Shown here in pieces: positions 26,042-34,694 of a DNA stretch of 64,000 nucleotides; within the stretch, counting starts at the first letter, position 1, and each line of letters begins with the position of its first letter. The notes below the pieces were generated by a model. The model saw only the letters and a program-made list of their open reading frames with translations, ran no database searches and was not told the DNA's origin. The DNA lies in the NCBI RefSeq assembly GCF_014203795.1, contig NZ_JACHJU010000001.1, positions 2,666,001-2,730,000 of the forward strand. The letters run 5' to 3'. The DNA comes from Streptosporangium album. GTDB taxonomy: Bacteria > Actinomycetota > Actinomycetes > Streptosporangiales > Streptosporangiaceae. The position numbers and the translations under genes are program-made.

Positions 26042-26584
26042 TCAGGTGAGGTCGTAGACGAGGAGGCCGTCGTCACGGAGACGGGCGCCGGCTGTCGGCT
26101 CGTGTCGGGTGAGCCGCCCGTCGTGCCCCAGGTGAAGAACGGGGACATGGTGGACGAGAACGGCGTAGTCGGCGATGATCCTCCGATGGCAGCGCCACCA
26201 CAGGGCCTCGCTGCACATGATCGCGGTGCGTGCGGCTGCGGCCTGGCGCAACAGCTCGTCCATGGCTGCCAGGAACTCCGGCCGGCGGGTGTACCCGGCG
26301 TATCCGCGGAAGGAGGCATTGCGCCAGAAGGTGTCAGGCGAGTCCGGAGCCGCCCGGCGGAAGCCGCCCAGGCGTTTCTCCCACCGGTACGTGATCTCTT
26401 CGGCCGGCATCCACTCACTCAGCGCGTCCCTGCCCACGTCCGGGACATGTCGGCTGCCCGGAGCGGTGCGGATGTCGACCACGGCTTCAACGCCGGCACC
26501 GTGGAGCAGAGCGGTCAGCTGCGCACGGGTCGCGGTGCTGTGTCCGAAGGTGAACAACGCGGGCGGAGCATGGCCCGGACGCAC
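26042..26584 (-). CDS. DUF488 family protein
   Basis: A 180-residue protein starting at GTG 26584 (VRPGHAPPALFTFGHSTATR). It has the DUF488 N-terminal TFGHS motif, the DIRTAPGS segment and the C-terminal CSEALWWRCHRRIIAD block with conserved Cys and CHR. The family is widespread but poorly characterised. It stands apart from neighbours on the same strand as the broken cupin gene. Confidence 0.85.
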   Translation of the reverse strand: MRPGHAPPALFTFGHSTATRAQLTALLHGAGVEAVVDIRTAPGSRHVPDVGRDALSEWMPAEEITYRWEKRLGGFRRAAPDSPDTFWRNASFRGYAGYTRRPEFLAAMDELLRQAAAARTAIMCSEALWWRCHRRIIADYAVLVHHVPVLHLGHDGRLTRHEPTAGARLRDDGLLVYDLT

Positions 26585-26595
26585 GTAAGGGGCCG

Positions 26596-26808
26596 TCAGC
26601 GCGGTTTGGCGACGGACAGGAGGAAAACGGACAGGAGGAAAGCGGTGTCTTTCAGCGCCTCCACGCTGTGGCGCGCCTGCGGTATGACGAGCAGGTCGCC
26701 GGTACACCCCTCCCAGGAGGTGCCGCCGCTGCGTCCGGTGGAAGCGGCTGCGGCGCGTTCGAGGCGCTCACGTGCCAGGGCGTCCAGCGAGAGTTTCCTC
26801 ATGATCAT
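26596..26808 (-). pseudogene. Cupin-like gene with internal deletion
   Basis: A 70-codon frame starting MIMRKLSLDALARERLERAA. The N-terminus and the C-terminus (SWEGCTGDLLVIPQARHSVE, then FLLSV...AK) match the two ends of the roughly 110-residue actinobacterial cupins of this type, but the middle (about 40-45 residues, holding the metal-binding cupin motif 1) is missing after TGRSGGT. In addition the last part carries a perfect 15-base tandem duplication that repeats FLLSV. The frame is still open, but the barrel cannot form normally. Confidence 0.6.
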
Positions 26809-26996
26809 CAGTGTGCCATCGGATGGTGGCCTGCGGCGGTTGCCACGCGACCACGCTCGGCAGCGGGCGCCGGCACCGCAGAAGGTCCCCGGGCCTCTGC
26901 GGGATCGGCCGTTCTCTCCCTCGACCGCGCAGGAGGCGGTGCCCGGCGACGGCGCGGACCTAGCGCCGGCGGCACTGGAGAGACGATGATGATCGG

Positions 26997-28460
26997 GTGC
27001 CAGAGACCCCCCGCTCTGCCCGGCGTCCCGTCGCCGCGATCGCCCTGGTCACGCTCGCCACGCTGCTGGCCGTCAGCCCCGGCTACGGCTACCACCGTGA
27101 CGAGCTGTACTTCCGCCTGCTGGGCGAACACCCGGCCTTCGGATACTTCGACACCCCGCCGCTGACCCCGCTGATCGCGCGGGCCTCGGTCACCCTGTTC
27201 GGTGACAGTGTGGTCGCCCTGCGCGTCGTCCCCGCGCTCATCGCGGCGGTCGTGGTCGTCCTGGCCGCCCTGCTGGCGCGGGAGCTCGGTGGCGCCCGAG
27301 GCGCCCAGATCCTCGCCGCGGCAGGCGTCGCCACCACGAGCCTGGTCCTGATCGGCGGGCATGCCCTGCTGACGTTCGGCGTCGACCTGCCGCTCTGGGT
27401 CGCGGCGATCCTGTTCGCCGTACGGGCGCTGCGCGGCGACGGGCGCTGGTGGCTCGCGCTGGGCGCCGTCGCGGGTGTCGCGACCTACAACCGGCAGCTC
27501 ATCGTGCTGCTCCTGGTCAGCATGGGCGTCGGTGTGCTGGCGGCGGGCCCGCGCGAGGTGCTGCGGGAGCGCAGGCTCTGGCTCGGCGCGCTCCTGGCAT
27601 TGGTGATCGCCGCGCCCAACCTGGTCTACCAGGCGACCCATGACTGGCCGCAGCTGCAGATGGCCGGGGCGCTGGAGGCCGCCGACGGCGCCGACAACCG
27701 CCTCATGTTCGTGCCGCTGCAGATCCTGCTGCTCGGCCTGCCGCAGGCTGCCGTCCAGGTGGCCGGCGCCGTACGGCTCTGGCGGGAACCCCGCCTGCGC
27801 TGCCTGGTCCTGGCCTATCTGGTGGCCTGCGCGCTGACGCTCTACTCCGGCGGGCGCGCCGACTACGTCGGAGGCCTGCTCGTGCTGCTCTTCGCGGCGG
27901 GCTGCGGGCCGGCCGTCCGGTGGATGTCCACCACGGGGCGGCGCGCACTGCTGGTCGGCCTACTGGCGATCAACGCGGTCGGGTCGATCGTCCTCGCGCT
28001 CCCGGTGATCCCGCCCGCCGAGCTGGAGGGCACCCCGGTCACCGCGATGAACGAGGTGGCGCGCGAGTCGGTCGGCTGGCCCGAGTTCGCCGCCCAGGTC
28101 GCCGCCGTGGTCCGCGACCTGCCGCCGCAGGACCGCGCGCAGGCCGTCCTGCTCACCGACAACTACGGCGAGGCCGGCGTGCTGGACCGCTACGCCGGGC
28201 AGTACGGCCTGCCCGGGGTCTACAGCGGTCACAACGAGCTCTACTGGCGCGGCCCGCCGCCGCCGTCGGCCCGGGTCGCCGTGGTCGTGACCGACAACCC
28301 GGACGGCTACGCGACCCTGTTCGCCGCGTGCGAGCGGCGCGGCCGGATCGACAACGGCGTGGGCCTGTCCAACGAGGAGCAGCACCTGCCCATCCTCGTC
28401 TGCCGCGATCCGCTCCGCCCCTGGGACGGGCTCTGGCCCGACATGCTCCACTACAGCTGA
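26997..28460 (+). CDS. Glycosyltransferase family 39-like membrane protein
   Basis: A 487-residue polytopic membrane protein (about ten hydrophobic segments) of the ArnT/PMT-like group that transfers sugars from lipid-linked donors on the outer face. The N-terminal extracytoplasmic loop has HRDELYFRLLGEHPAFGYFD followed by TPPLTPL, with the acidic DE and the DxPP motif typical of GT39/GT83 enzymes; a soluble C-terminal domain follows. The start is GTG 26997. It is convergent with the MarR gene and overlaps its 3' end by ten bases. Confidence 0.85.
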   Translation: MPETPRSARRPVAAIALVTLATLLAVSPGYGYHRDELYFRLLGEHPAFGYFDTPPLTPLIARASVTLFGDSVVALRVVPALIAAVVVVLAALLARELGGARGAQILAAAGVATTSLVLIGGHALLTFGVDLPLWVAAILFAVRALRGDGRWWLALGAVAGVATYNRQLIVLLLVSMGVGVLAAGPREVLRERRLWLGALLALVIAAPNLVYQATHDWPQLQMAGALEAADGADNRLMFVPLQILLLGLPQAAVQVAGAVRLWREPRLRCLVLAYLVACALTLYSGGRADYVGGLLVLLFAAGCGPAVRWMSTTGRRALLVGLLAINAVGSIVLALPVIPPAELEGTPVTAMNEVARESVGWPEFAAQVAAVVRDLPPQDRAQAVLLTDNYGEAGVLDRYAGQYGLPGVYSGHNELYWRGPPPPSARVAVVVTDNPDGYATLFAACERRGRIDNGVGLSNEEQHLPILVCRDPLRPWDGLWPDMLHYS

Positions 28461-28927
28461 CGCCCCCGGTCATCCGTCAACGGCCCGGCGGGCCGGCCCA
28501 GCGCTCCGACGAAGGCCGTGAGCAGGCGGGCGAACTCCCGCTGATCGCGCTCCGGCCAGCCGCGCATCGCCGCGCCGAAGACCTCCCGCCGGAACCGGTG
28601 GACCTGGTCGGTCTGCTCGGAGCCGTGGCCGGTGAGCTCCAGGATGCTGCGGCGGCCGTCCGCGGGGTCGGCCACCCGGCGTAGCAGGCCGGCCTCGACG
28701 GCCCTGGCCACCAGCCGGCTGGCGCGGGGCTGGTCGATGCCCATCCGGTCGGCGACCGCGCTCACCGTCGCCGCGCCGGGGCCTTCCTCCACGGCGTCGA
28801 TCACCGCGAACAGCGCGGGGTCCAGCTGGGTGTCGCCCGCGAGGCGCTGGATGGCGCGGCGGCTCTGGCTGCGCCGGATCGCCACCATCGCCCGCTCGAC
28901 GGCGGCGACCGCCTGGGATTCTTCCAT
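28451..28927 (-). CDS. MarR family regulator
   Basis: A 158-residue MarR protein starting MEESQAVAAVERAMVAIRRS. Winged-helix motif VSAVADRMGIDQPRASRLVA and the wing RVADPADGRRSILELT are typical. It is divergent from another MarR-type gene; the 69-base AT-rich gap contains TACATGTA and related ATACATGTTA sequences, candidate binding sites for one or both. Confidence 0.88.
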   Translation of the reverse strand: MEESQAVAAVERAMVAIRRSQSRRAIQRLAGDTQLDPALFAVIDAVEEGPGAATVSAVADRMGIDQPRASRLVARAVEAGLLRRVADPADGRRSILELTGHGSEQTDQVHRFRREVFGAAMRGWPERDQREFARLLTAFVGALGRPAGPLTDDRGRQL

Positions 28928-28996
28928 TCCACCAGTTTACATGTACAAATACATGTTATTGTCATAAGACATGGAAATTTCACGAAAGGCGGCACC
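28928..28996. promoter_or_regulatory. AT-rich divergent promoter with TACATGTA motifs
   Basis: The gap between the two MarR genes is far less GC-rich than its surroundings and has two overlapping ACATGTA/TACATGT-type motifs (28938 to about 28958). This is typical of a shared operator for divergent MarR genes. Confidence 0.6.
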
Positions 28997-29425
28997 ATGG
29001 AAGTCTCCGAGATCACCGGTCAGCGACGTCCCATCGGCTACTGGGTCAAGCACCTCCACGAGCTGACCGAGTCCTCTTTCGAAGATCTCCTCGCCGAGAA
29101 GCACCTCACCCGCCGCCACTGGCAGGTGATGAACGTCGTCGTCGGGGAGCCCACCACGGTCGAGGCCGTCGACACCGAGCTCAGCCCCTTCCTCACCGCC
29201 GAGCAGCCGTCCCTGCGCCCCCTCGTCGAGAACCTGCGCGGGCGCGGCTGGCTCGACGGCGACGAGACGCTCTCCCTCACCGAGGCGGGGCGCCGCGCAC
29301 ACGCGGACCTGCTGGAGAAGGTGACCGCCACCCGCGCCCGGCTCACCGACGGCATCAGCGTCGAGGAGTATCAGGCCACGATCGACGTGCTGAGCCGGAT
29401 GTCGGCGAACATGCGCGGCCAGTAG
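28997..29425 (+). CDS. MarR-like winged-helix regulator
   Basis: A 142-residue winged-helix protein (MEVSEITGQRRPIGYWVKHL) with helices and wing of MarR type, including LVENLRGRGWLDGDETLSLT. The motif is less canonical than in its divergent neighbour. It probably regulates itself or its neighbours; ligand unknown. Confidence 0.78.
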   Translation: MEVSEITGQRRPIGYWVKHLHELTESSFEDLLAEKHLTRRHWQVMNVVVGEPTTVEAVDTELSPFLTAEQPSLRPLVENLRGRGWLDGDETLSLTEAGRRAHADLLEKVTATRARLTDGISVEEYQATIDVLSRMSANMRGQ

Positions 29426-29450
29426 AGCGTGTCAGCGCGGGCGGTGGCCG

Positions 29451-30155
29451 CTAGACCGCCGGTGAAGAACCGGGCCGGGCGGCGCGCTCCCTGCTCTCCA
29501 GCCGCCTGCGCACCGTCGCCGCGTCGGCGGGGTTGAGCGCGTCGCCGGCGTCGAGCACCCGCGGCAGCAGGTCGGGCTCCGCCGTCAGCGCGCGGAAGAG
29601 GAACTCGACCGTCACCCCGTGGTCCGGCCGGGAGACGACCTCGATGCCGTCGCCCGCCCGGATCTCCCCCGGTTCGATGACGCGGAGGTAGGCGCCGGGC
29701 CGCGCGGCCTGCGTGAACCGCTTGACCCACCCCTTCTCGCCCAGCCAGCCCGCGAAGGTGCGGCACGGAATGCGCGCGGAGGTGACTTCGAGGACCAGGC
29801 TCTCCCCGATCCGCCACCGCTCACCGATCAACGCGCCGTTGACGTCGAGACCGGAGGTGGTGAGGTTCTCGCCGAACACACCGTTGGGCAGCTCACGCCC
29901 GAGCTCCTTCTCCCACGCGGTGAGGTCCTTGCGCGCGAAGGCGTACACCGCCTGGTGGTCGCCGCCGTGGTCCCGGAGGTCGCCCACCGTGTCTCCCGCG
30001 ACCCCGCTGCCCGCCGTCCCCCTCGGGCCGGGGGCGGCCACGGCGACCGAACCGTCCGCGGGGCGCTTGTCGATCCCGGTGAGATCGGCGGCGGTGTAGT
30101 CGGCGGCGTGCGGGTGGGCGAGGTTCACCGTGAGGAGCTGAGACACGATTTTCAC
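29451..30155 (-). CDS. MOSC domain protein (YiiM-like)
   Basis: A 234-residue MOSC-domain protein, related to molybdenum-cofactor sulfurase C-terminal domains and to YiiM, which detoxifies N-hydroxylated bases. The signature RIPCRTFAGWLGEKGW contains the conserved Cys; the segment GVFGENLTTSGLDV is also characteristic. It stands alone between the MarR gene and the kinase. Confidence 0.87.
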   Translation of the reverse strand: MKIVSQLLTVNLAHPHAADYTAADLTGIDKRPADGSVAVAAPGPRGTAGSGVAGDTVGDLRDHGGDHQAVYAFARKDLTAWEKELGRELPNGVFGENLTTSGLDVNGALIGERWRIGESLVLEVTSARIPCRTFAGWLGEKGWVKRFTQAARPGAYLRVIEPGEIRAGDGIEVVSRPDHGVTVEFLFRALTAEPDLLPRVLDAGDALNPADAATVRRRLESRERAARPGSSPAV

Positions 30156-30258
30156 CTTATATGGGGATAGACCAAGCCTCCCTTCTGGTGATTCGGTGCC
30201 GACGACGAGACGGCTCCGATCCCGCGTCCGGTCGTTCCACGGATGCCTGGCCGGGCCC

Positions 30259-30277
30259 TGTGCCGGATGTCAGGCGA
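30259..30277. repeat. 19-bp direct repeat, left copy
   Basis: TGTGCCGGATGTCAGGCGA, identical to 31833-31851. The two copies bracket the Ser/Thr kinase gene, and the right copy covers the stop codon of an amidohydrolase remnant. Confidence 0.75.
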
Positions 30278-30295
30278 CAACGGTGCCCGTCTCGG

Positions 30296-31726
30296 TCACC
30301 AGTCCTTGTCCGGGCCGCAGATGGTCACCGAGACGCTTTTCTGGATGTTCACGGGAGTGATCACACGGAAGGTCACCTTGTGCGAGCCGGCCGTCTTGAG
30401 ATGCGGGGCAGGGAACACGGCCTTGGCCGGCGTGTCGGCCACGGTCCTGCCCAGGTTCTGGCTGTCGAACAGCCACCGGTAGGTGAACTGCGTGCGTTTG
30501 CCGCTTCCCGGCACGACGCCGTAGAAGTTCACGTCGTCACGCCAGCAATCTCCCAGGTTCTCGCCCTCCACGAGTATCTTCACCGAACCCATGCCGCCGC
30601 CGGTCGTGGTCGGCCTGGCACTGGACGTCGGCCTGGCGGTGGAACCCGGTGTCGGCTCCGCGTCGCCGGTGTCCTTTCCGCGGCCCGGCCGGCTCTGCGT
30701 GCGCGCTGGTTTCGGGGACTGCTCCGTCTCCGTCCCGGCCGTGGCGGTGATGGGAGCCGTACCGGTGGCGGGACCGCTGGAGGAGGGGCCGGCCAGCCCG
30801 CCGGTGATCCCCGAGCCGGGCATGGAAGGCAGCCAGACCACGGCGGCCGCGACCACAAGGGAGGACACGGCCAGCGACCCACCGGCGAGGAGCACGGCTC
30901 TCCGCCGTCCTCGGGGCGGCGCCGTCCCCCTCGGAGACAGTGGTGCGGTGCCGCCGATGAGCTGGAAGAGCACGTCCTGCATGGTCGGGCGGAGCATGGG
31001 GTCCTTGGCCAGGCAGCCGTACACGATCGAGCGCAGCGGCTCCGGCAGGTCACCGAGCCACGGCTCGTCGTGCAGGATTCTCTTGATCACCGCGGGCATC
31101 GAGTCGTTGCCGAACGGCGGCGCGCCCGTGGCGGCGGACACGATGACCGACGCCCAGGCGAACACGTCTGCCGCGTACCCGATGTCCACGCCCGCCAGCT
31201 GCTCCGGAGCCATGTAGGCGGGGGTGCCGACGACGCTGCTGGTGACGGTGAGCGCGGCGTCGACGGTGCGGGCGATGCCGAAGTCGATGACCCGCGGGCC
31301 GTCCCGGCCCAGCAGCACGTTGGCGGGTTTGAAGTCCCGGTGGACGACACCCGCCCGGTGGATGGCGGCCAGGGCCGTGGCGGTGGCGACGGCCAGCCGC
31401 TGCAGGTCCGCCCCCGTATGCCGCCCCGTCTGCTGCAGCGACGGCCCCTCGACGTACTCGGTCACGATGTACGGCCGGCCGCCGAGCGACGCGTCGAGCA
31501 CCTGGGCGATGCAGAACGGCTCCACCCGGCGCGCGGCGGCGACCTCCTTCGCGAACCGGTCATCGCCGACCAGCCCGTCGCGCAGCACCTTCACCGCGAC
31601 CAGCCTGCCGTCGGGGGCCTGGCCGAGGTACACGACGCCCTGGCCGCCCGCGCCCAGCCGTCCGATGAGCCGGTACGGCCCTACCGCCGCCGGGTCGCCT
31701 TCATGGACTGGTTCGACCTTCGGCAT
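30296..31726 (-). CDS. Membrane Ser/Thr protein kinase (PknB-like)
   Basis: A 476-residue eukaryotic-type kinase starting MPKVEPVHEGDPAAVGPYRL. Kinase domain at about 15-270: glycine loop GRLGAGGQGVVYLG, catalytic loop HRDFKPANVLL, DFGIAR and APEQL. A membrane segment (AVLLAGGSLAVSSLVVAAAV) follows, then a Ser/Thr/Pro-rich linker and an extracytoplasmic C-terminal domain with two cysteines. ATG 31726 is preferred over 31765. It should sense an outside signal and phosphorylate cytosolic targets. It lies within a segment bounded by 19-bp direct repeats. Confidence 0.88.
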   Translation of the reverse strand: MPKVEPVHEGDPAAVGPYRLIGRLGAGGQGVVYLGQAPDGRLVAVKVLRDGLVGDDRFAKEVAAARRVEPFCIAQVLDASLGGRPYIVTEYVEGPSLQQTGRHTGADLQRLAVATATALAAIHRAGVVHRDFKPANVLLGRDGPRVIDFGIARTVDAALTVTSSVVGTPAYMAPEQLAGVDIGYAADVFAWASVIVSAATGAPPFGNDSMPAVIKRILHDEPWLGDLPEPLRSIVYGCLAKDPMLRPTMQDVLFQLIGGTAPLSPRGTAPPRGRRRAVLLAGGSLAVSSLVVAAAVVWLPSMPGSGITGGLAGPSSSGPATGTAPITATAGTETEQSPKPARTQSRPGRGKDTGDAEPTPGSTARPTSSARPTTTGGGMGSVKILVEGENLGDCWRDDVNFYGVVPGSGKRTQFTYRWLFDSQNLGRTVADTPAKAVFPAPHLKTAGSHKVTFRVITPVNIQKSVSVTICGPDKDW

Positions 31727-31832
31727 GGAGGAGTGACTCCTGAGGCGGGTGGGAGTGAATCTCAAGCACCATAGCGGGATAAGTGGTGACTTGCTTGGCG
31801 GTTGGGTTGAGCGGTCGCGGGAGAGCGGCCGG

Positions 31833-31851
31833 TGTGCCGGATGTCAGGCGA
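31833..31851. repeat. 19-bp direct repeat, right copy
   Basis: Same sequence as 30259-30277. It covers the final codons and the stop of the amidohydrolase remnant at 31844. Confidence 0.75.
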
Positions 31852-31960
31852 TGACACGGCCACGCAAGATGATGCGGCTGGGGTGGGCCAGGGCCGAGGC
31901 GTCCAGGGTCGGGTCGGTGTCGTAGACGACCAGATCGGCGAGGAGACCTCAACGACGCGT
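31844..31960 (-). pseudogene. Amidohydrolase 3' remnant
   Basis: The minus strand encodes LLADLVVYDTDPTLDASALA followed by HPSRIILRGRVIA and a stop, the typical C-terminal end of imidazolonepropionase-like or aminoacylase-type amidohydrolases. Only about 38 codons remain, and upstream the frame is cut before the end of the rph gene. This suggests the kinase segment or a deletion removed the rest. Confidence 0.65.
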
Positions 31961-31980
31961 GCCCGGAGGCGCTGCCGCGA

Positions 31981-34626
31981 TCAGGGCTCCGGGAGCACCT
32001 CCACATACCCCTCGGATCCGTTCACCCGGATGAGCTGGCCGTCCCGGATACGTTTGGTGGCCCCCTCCGCCCCGACGACCGCGGGAAGCCCGTACTCCCG
32101 CGCGATCACGGCGCCGTGGGTCATCACTCCGCCGACCTCCATCACGACGCCCTTCACCGAGACGAACAGCACGGACCAGCTGGGGTCGGTGAAGACCGTG
32201 ACGAGGATGTCGCCCTCCTCCACATCGGCGTCCTCCATGTTCAGGACGATCCGTGCACGGCCCTCGACGACACCCGACGACACCGCGACACCGGCCAAGG
32301 CTCCCTCCGGCAGGGTCCCGGTGTCGTACTCCCCGGAGATCACCTCACCCTCCGAGGTCATCACCCGCGGCGGCGTCAGCTTCTGGTACTCCTCGAACGC
32401 GTCCCGTCGCTCGCTGATGACGGTGTGGTCCAGCCGCCCGGTGTTCACGACCTCTCTGAACTCCTCCAGGGACAGGAAGTACATGTCCTCCGGAGACTTG
32501 AACACTCCCCGGCCGACCAGCTTCCGGGCCTCCTCACGCAGCGCCTGCTTGTACAGCCCGTATCGCTGCAGGCACGCGTGCTTGGAGTACTCCCGGTAGC
32601 CGATGAAGTGGCGCAGCAGGCTCATGGTCCGCGCCGCCTTCCTCGCCTTCCGCGCGCCCCCGGGCAGCTTCCTCAGGCGGCTTTCGAGATCCTTCATCGT
32701 GCGCTCGGCCTCGGCGCGTCCCCGCTCCAGTTTGACCTTGCTCGCCCCCGGCGGGAAGTTCTTGATGTTGCCGAGGATGAGCGGGACGAGCAGCGTCGGG
32801 TCCTCGCTCCACCGCGTCCTGGAGATGTCGATGTCCCCCGAGCAGTGCATGCCGTACCTGTGCAGGTATTCCTCGACGGCATGACGGACGACGTCGCCGC
32901 CGTCCAGCCCGGCGAATCCGGCGAAGAACGTGTCGCGCTCGGCCCTCGCGAGATACTCGATGACGGCGGGGTACCGCCGGACCACGTCGGCGACGTCCAG
33001 CAGGTCGAGTCCCATCGCGGCCACCACGTTGTGGTCGGCGGACTGGGCGACGGTATCCGCGGCGTTCTTCTCACCCAGCCAGGCCTCCACGTGCTTGTTG
33101 ACCCAGTTCGCCGACTGGATGCCCAGGAACGCCGAGGCCACGCTCCGCGGCTCGAACATGATGTCGGTCAGCTCACGGTGGTCCTCGATGATGAACCCGA
33201 ACAGCTCGTCCCCGGACTTGCCGGCGATGTCCCGCCGGAGTCTCTCGACCGACCTCTCGTTCTGCGCGATGAGCTCCGGGACGACACGGGGGTCGTCCTC
33301 CCGGGAGAGCTTGAGATACTGGCGGACCATCGGCAGCGGCCCCCCTTTGCCGAAGTTCATCACCGACGTCTTGCCGCGCGCGAGCGACCGGACGAACTCC
33401 TTCCTGCTCACCGCGGTGCGCAGAGCGTTGGCCATCAGCACGTCGACCTGGTTCAGGCTCTTGAGCGTGACCGCCCTGGCCCACGGGGACGCGAGCTCGT
33501 GGGACATGTCCTTGTAGAACCGGCCCCCGGCCACGCTCATCGCCGGACGGCCCAGCCACTCGTCCAGCAGCAGGAAGAACGACAGGCCGAGAGGGGCGAA
33601 GGCATCGGTCATCATCTGCCGGTGCCCGTACGACATGTACACGTGGTTCCTGCCGTCGTGGGCGGCCGGAACGGGATACAGCGTGGTGATGGGACGGCTC
33701 TGGAGCACGTGGAACACGCCATCGTACAGACCCCACTCGATGTCCTGGGGAGAGCCGAAGTGGGCCTCGATCCGCCGCCCCAGGCTTTCGAGCTGGAGGA
33801 TCTGCTCGTCGCTCAGGGTCTGCGCGTTCTGCCGCGCGGGCTCGACCGCTCGCTCCTCGGTGCCACCGCCCGGTGAGGCACGCAGCTCCTGGGTCTGGGT
33901 GGAGACCTTCCTCTCGACGATGTGACCCGCCCTCACCCGGTAGGTGTCGGCGTTGACCAGGCCGGAGACCAGCGCCTCACCCAGACCGAAGCCGGCGTCG
34001 ATCGAGACCACCTTCCGGTTGGACGTGACGGGGTCGGCGGTGAACATGATGCCCGCGGCCTCGGGGAAGACCATCCGCTGGACGACCACCGACACCCGGA
34101 CCGCACGGTGGTCGAAACCGCTCCGGATGCGATACGCCACGGCGCGGTCGGTGAAAAGGGACGCCCAGCACCGTCTGACGCCGTCGACCACCGACGCCGG
34201 TCCCCGGACGTTCAGGTAGGTGTCCTGCTGTCCCGCGAAGGAGCTCGACGGCAGGTCCTCGGCGGTGGCGCTGGACCGTACGGCACAGGCCACATCGTCG
34301 CCGCCGAGCTTCGCGAGGTGCCGGACGATGTCCTGCTCGATCTCGTCCGGCACGGGCAGGCTCTCGATGGCGGCGCGGAGGCGCGCGCAGGCGTCGGCGA
34401 TCTCCGCCCGGTCGTCGGCCCGCAGGCCGGACAGCCCGTCGATCAGCGGGCCGATCGTGGGAGCGCGCTCCACCACCGCCCGGTAGGCCTCCGTGGTGAC
34501 GCAGAATCCGTCCGGCACGCGGACCCCGTCGACCCTGGACAGCTCGCCGAGATTGGCGCCCTTCCCGCCGACCAGGGCGAGCTGGGTTCTGTCGATTCCG
34601 TGGAAACCGAGTACGTAGGCGCTCAT
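31981..34626 (-). CDS. rph: Rifamycin-inactivating phosphotransferase
   Basis: An 881-residue PEP-synthase-like enzyme that uses ATP to phosphorylate rifamycins on the ansa bridge, giving resistance. The N-terminus MSAYVLGFHGIDRTQLALVG then GKGANLGEL matches Rph proteins, as does the length. ATP-grasp domain at about 1-315 (FAGQQDTYLN), central rifampin-binding domain at about 325-780, and a C-terminal phosphohistidine domain with catalytic His in MTHGAVIAREYGLPAV. General PEP synthases are similar but usually shorter (about 790 residues) and have a C-terminal PEP domain, which is absent. I did not find a convincing rifamycin-associated element upstream. Confidence 0.85.
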   Translation of the reverse strand: MSAYVLGFHGIDRTQLALVGGKGANLGELSRVDGVRVPDGFCVTTEAYRAVVERAPTIGPLIDGLSGLRADDRAEIADACARLRAAIESLPVPDEIEQDIVRHLAKLGGDDVACAVRSSATAEDLPSSSFAGQQDTYLNVRGPASVVDGVRRCWASLFTDRAVAYRIRSGFDHRAVRVSVVVQRMVFPEAAGIMFTADPVTSNRKVVSIDAGFGLGEALVSGLVNADTYRVRAGHIVERKVSTQTQELRASPGGGTEERAVEPARQNAQTLSDEQILQLESLGRRIEAHFGSPQDIEWGLYDGVFHVLQSRPITTLYPVPAAHDGRNHVYMSYGHRQMMTDAFAPLGLSFFLLLDEWLGRPAMSVAGGRFYKDMSHELASPWARAVTLKSLNQVDVLMANALRTAVSRKEFVRSLARGKTSVMNFGKGGPLPMVRQYLKLSREDDPRVVPELIAQNERSVERLRRDIAGKSGDELFGFIIEDHRELTDIMFEPRSVASAFLGIQSANWVNKHVEAWLGEKNAADTVAQSADHNVVAAMGLDLLDVADVVRRYPAVIEYLARAERDTFFAGFAGLDGGDVVRHAVEEYLHRYGMHCSGDIDISRTRWSEDPTLLVPLILGNIKNFPPGASKVKLERGRAEAERTMKDLESRLRKLPGGARKARKAARTMSLLRHFIGYREYSKHACLQRYGLYKQALREEARKLVGRGVFKSPEDMYFLSLEEFREVVNTGRLDHTVISERRDAFEEYQKLTPPRVMTSEGEVISGEYDTGTLPEGALAGVAVSSGVVEGRARIVLNMEDADVEEGDILVTVFTDPSWSVLFVSVKGVVMEVGGVMTHGAVIAREYGLPAVVGAEGATKRIRDGQLIRVNGSEGYVEVLPEP

Positions 34627-34694
34627 GGCTGAAACCCGTCTGTCTCTTGTGTGGTGACTGATCTGCCCGGAACCCGGCAGGGACGGCTGAGCTG

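Noticed and set aside
31700-32006. Frame of 101 codons in the rph-kinase gap
   Set aside because: Low-complexity frame overlapping the amidohydrolase remnant and lacking a ribosome binding site.
34627-34694. Rifamycin-associated element upstream of rph
   Set aside because: I searched the short upstream stretch for a matching inverted motif and could not find one I would defend.
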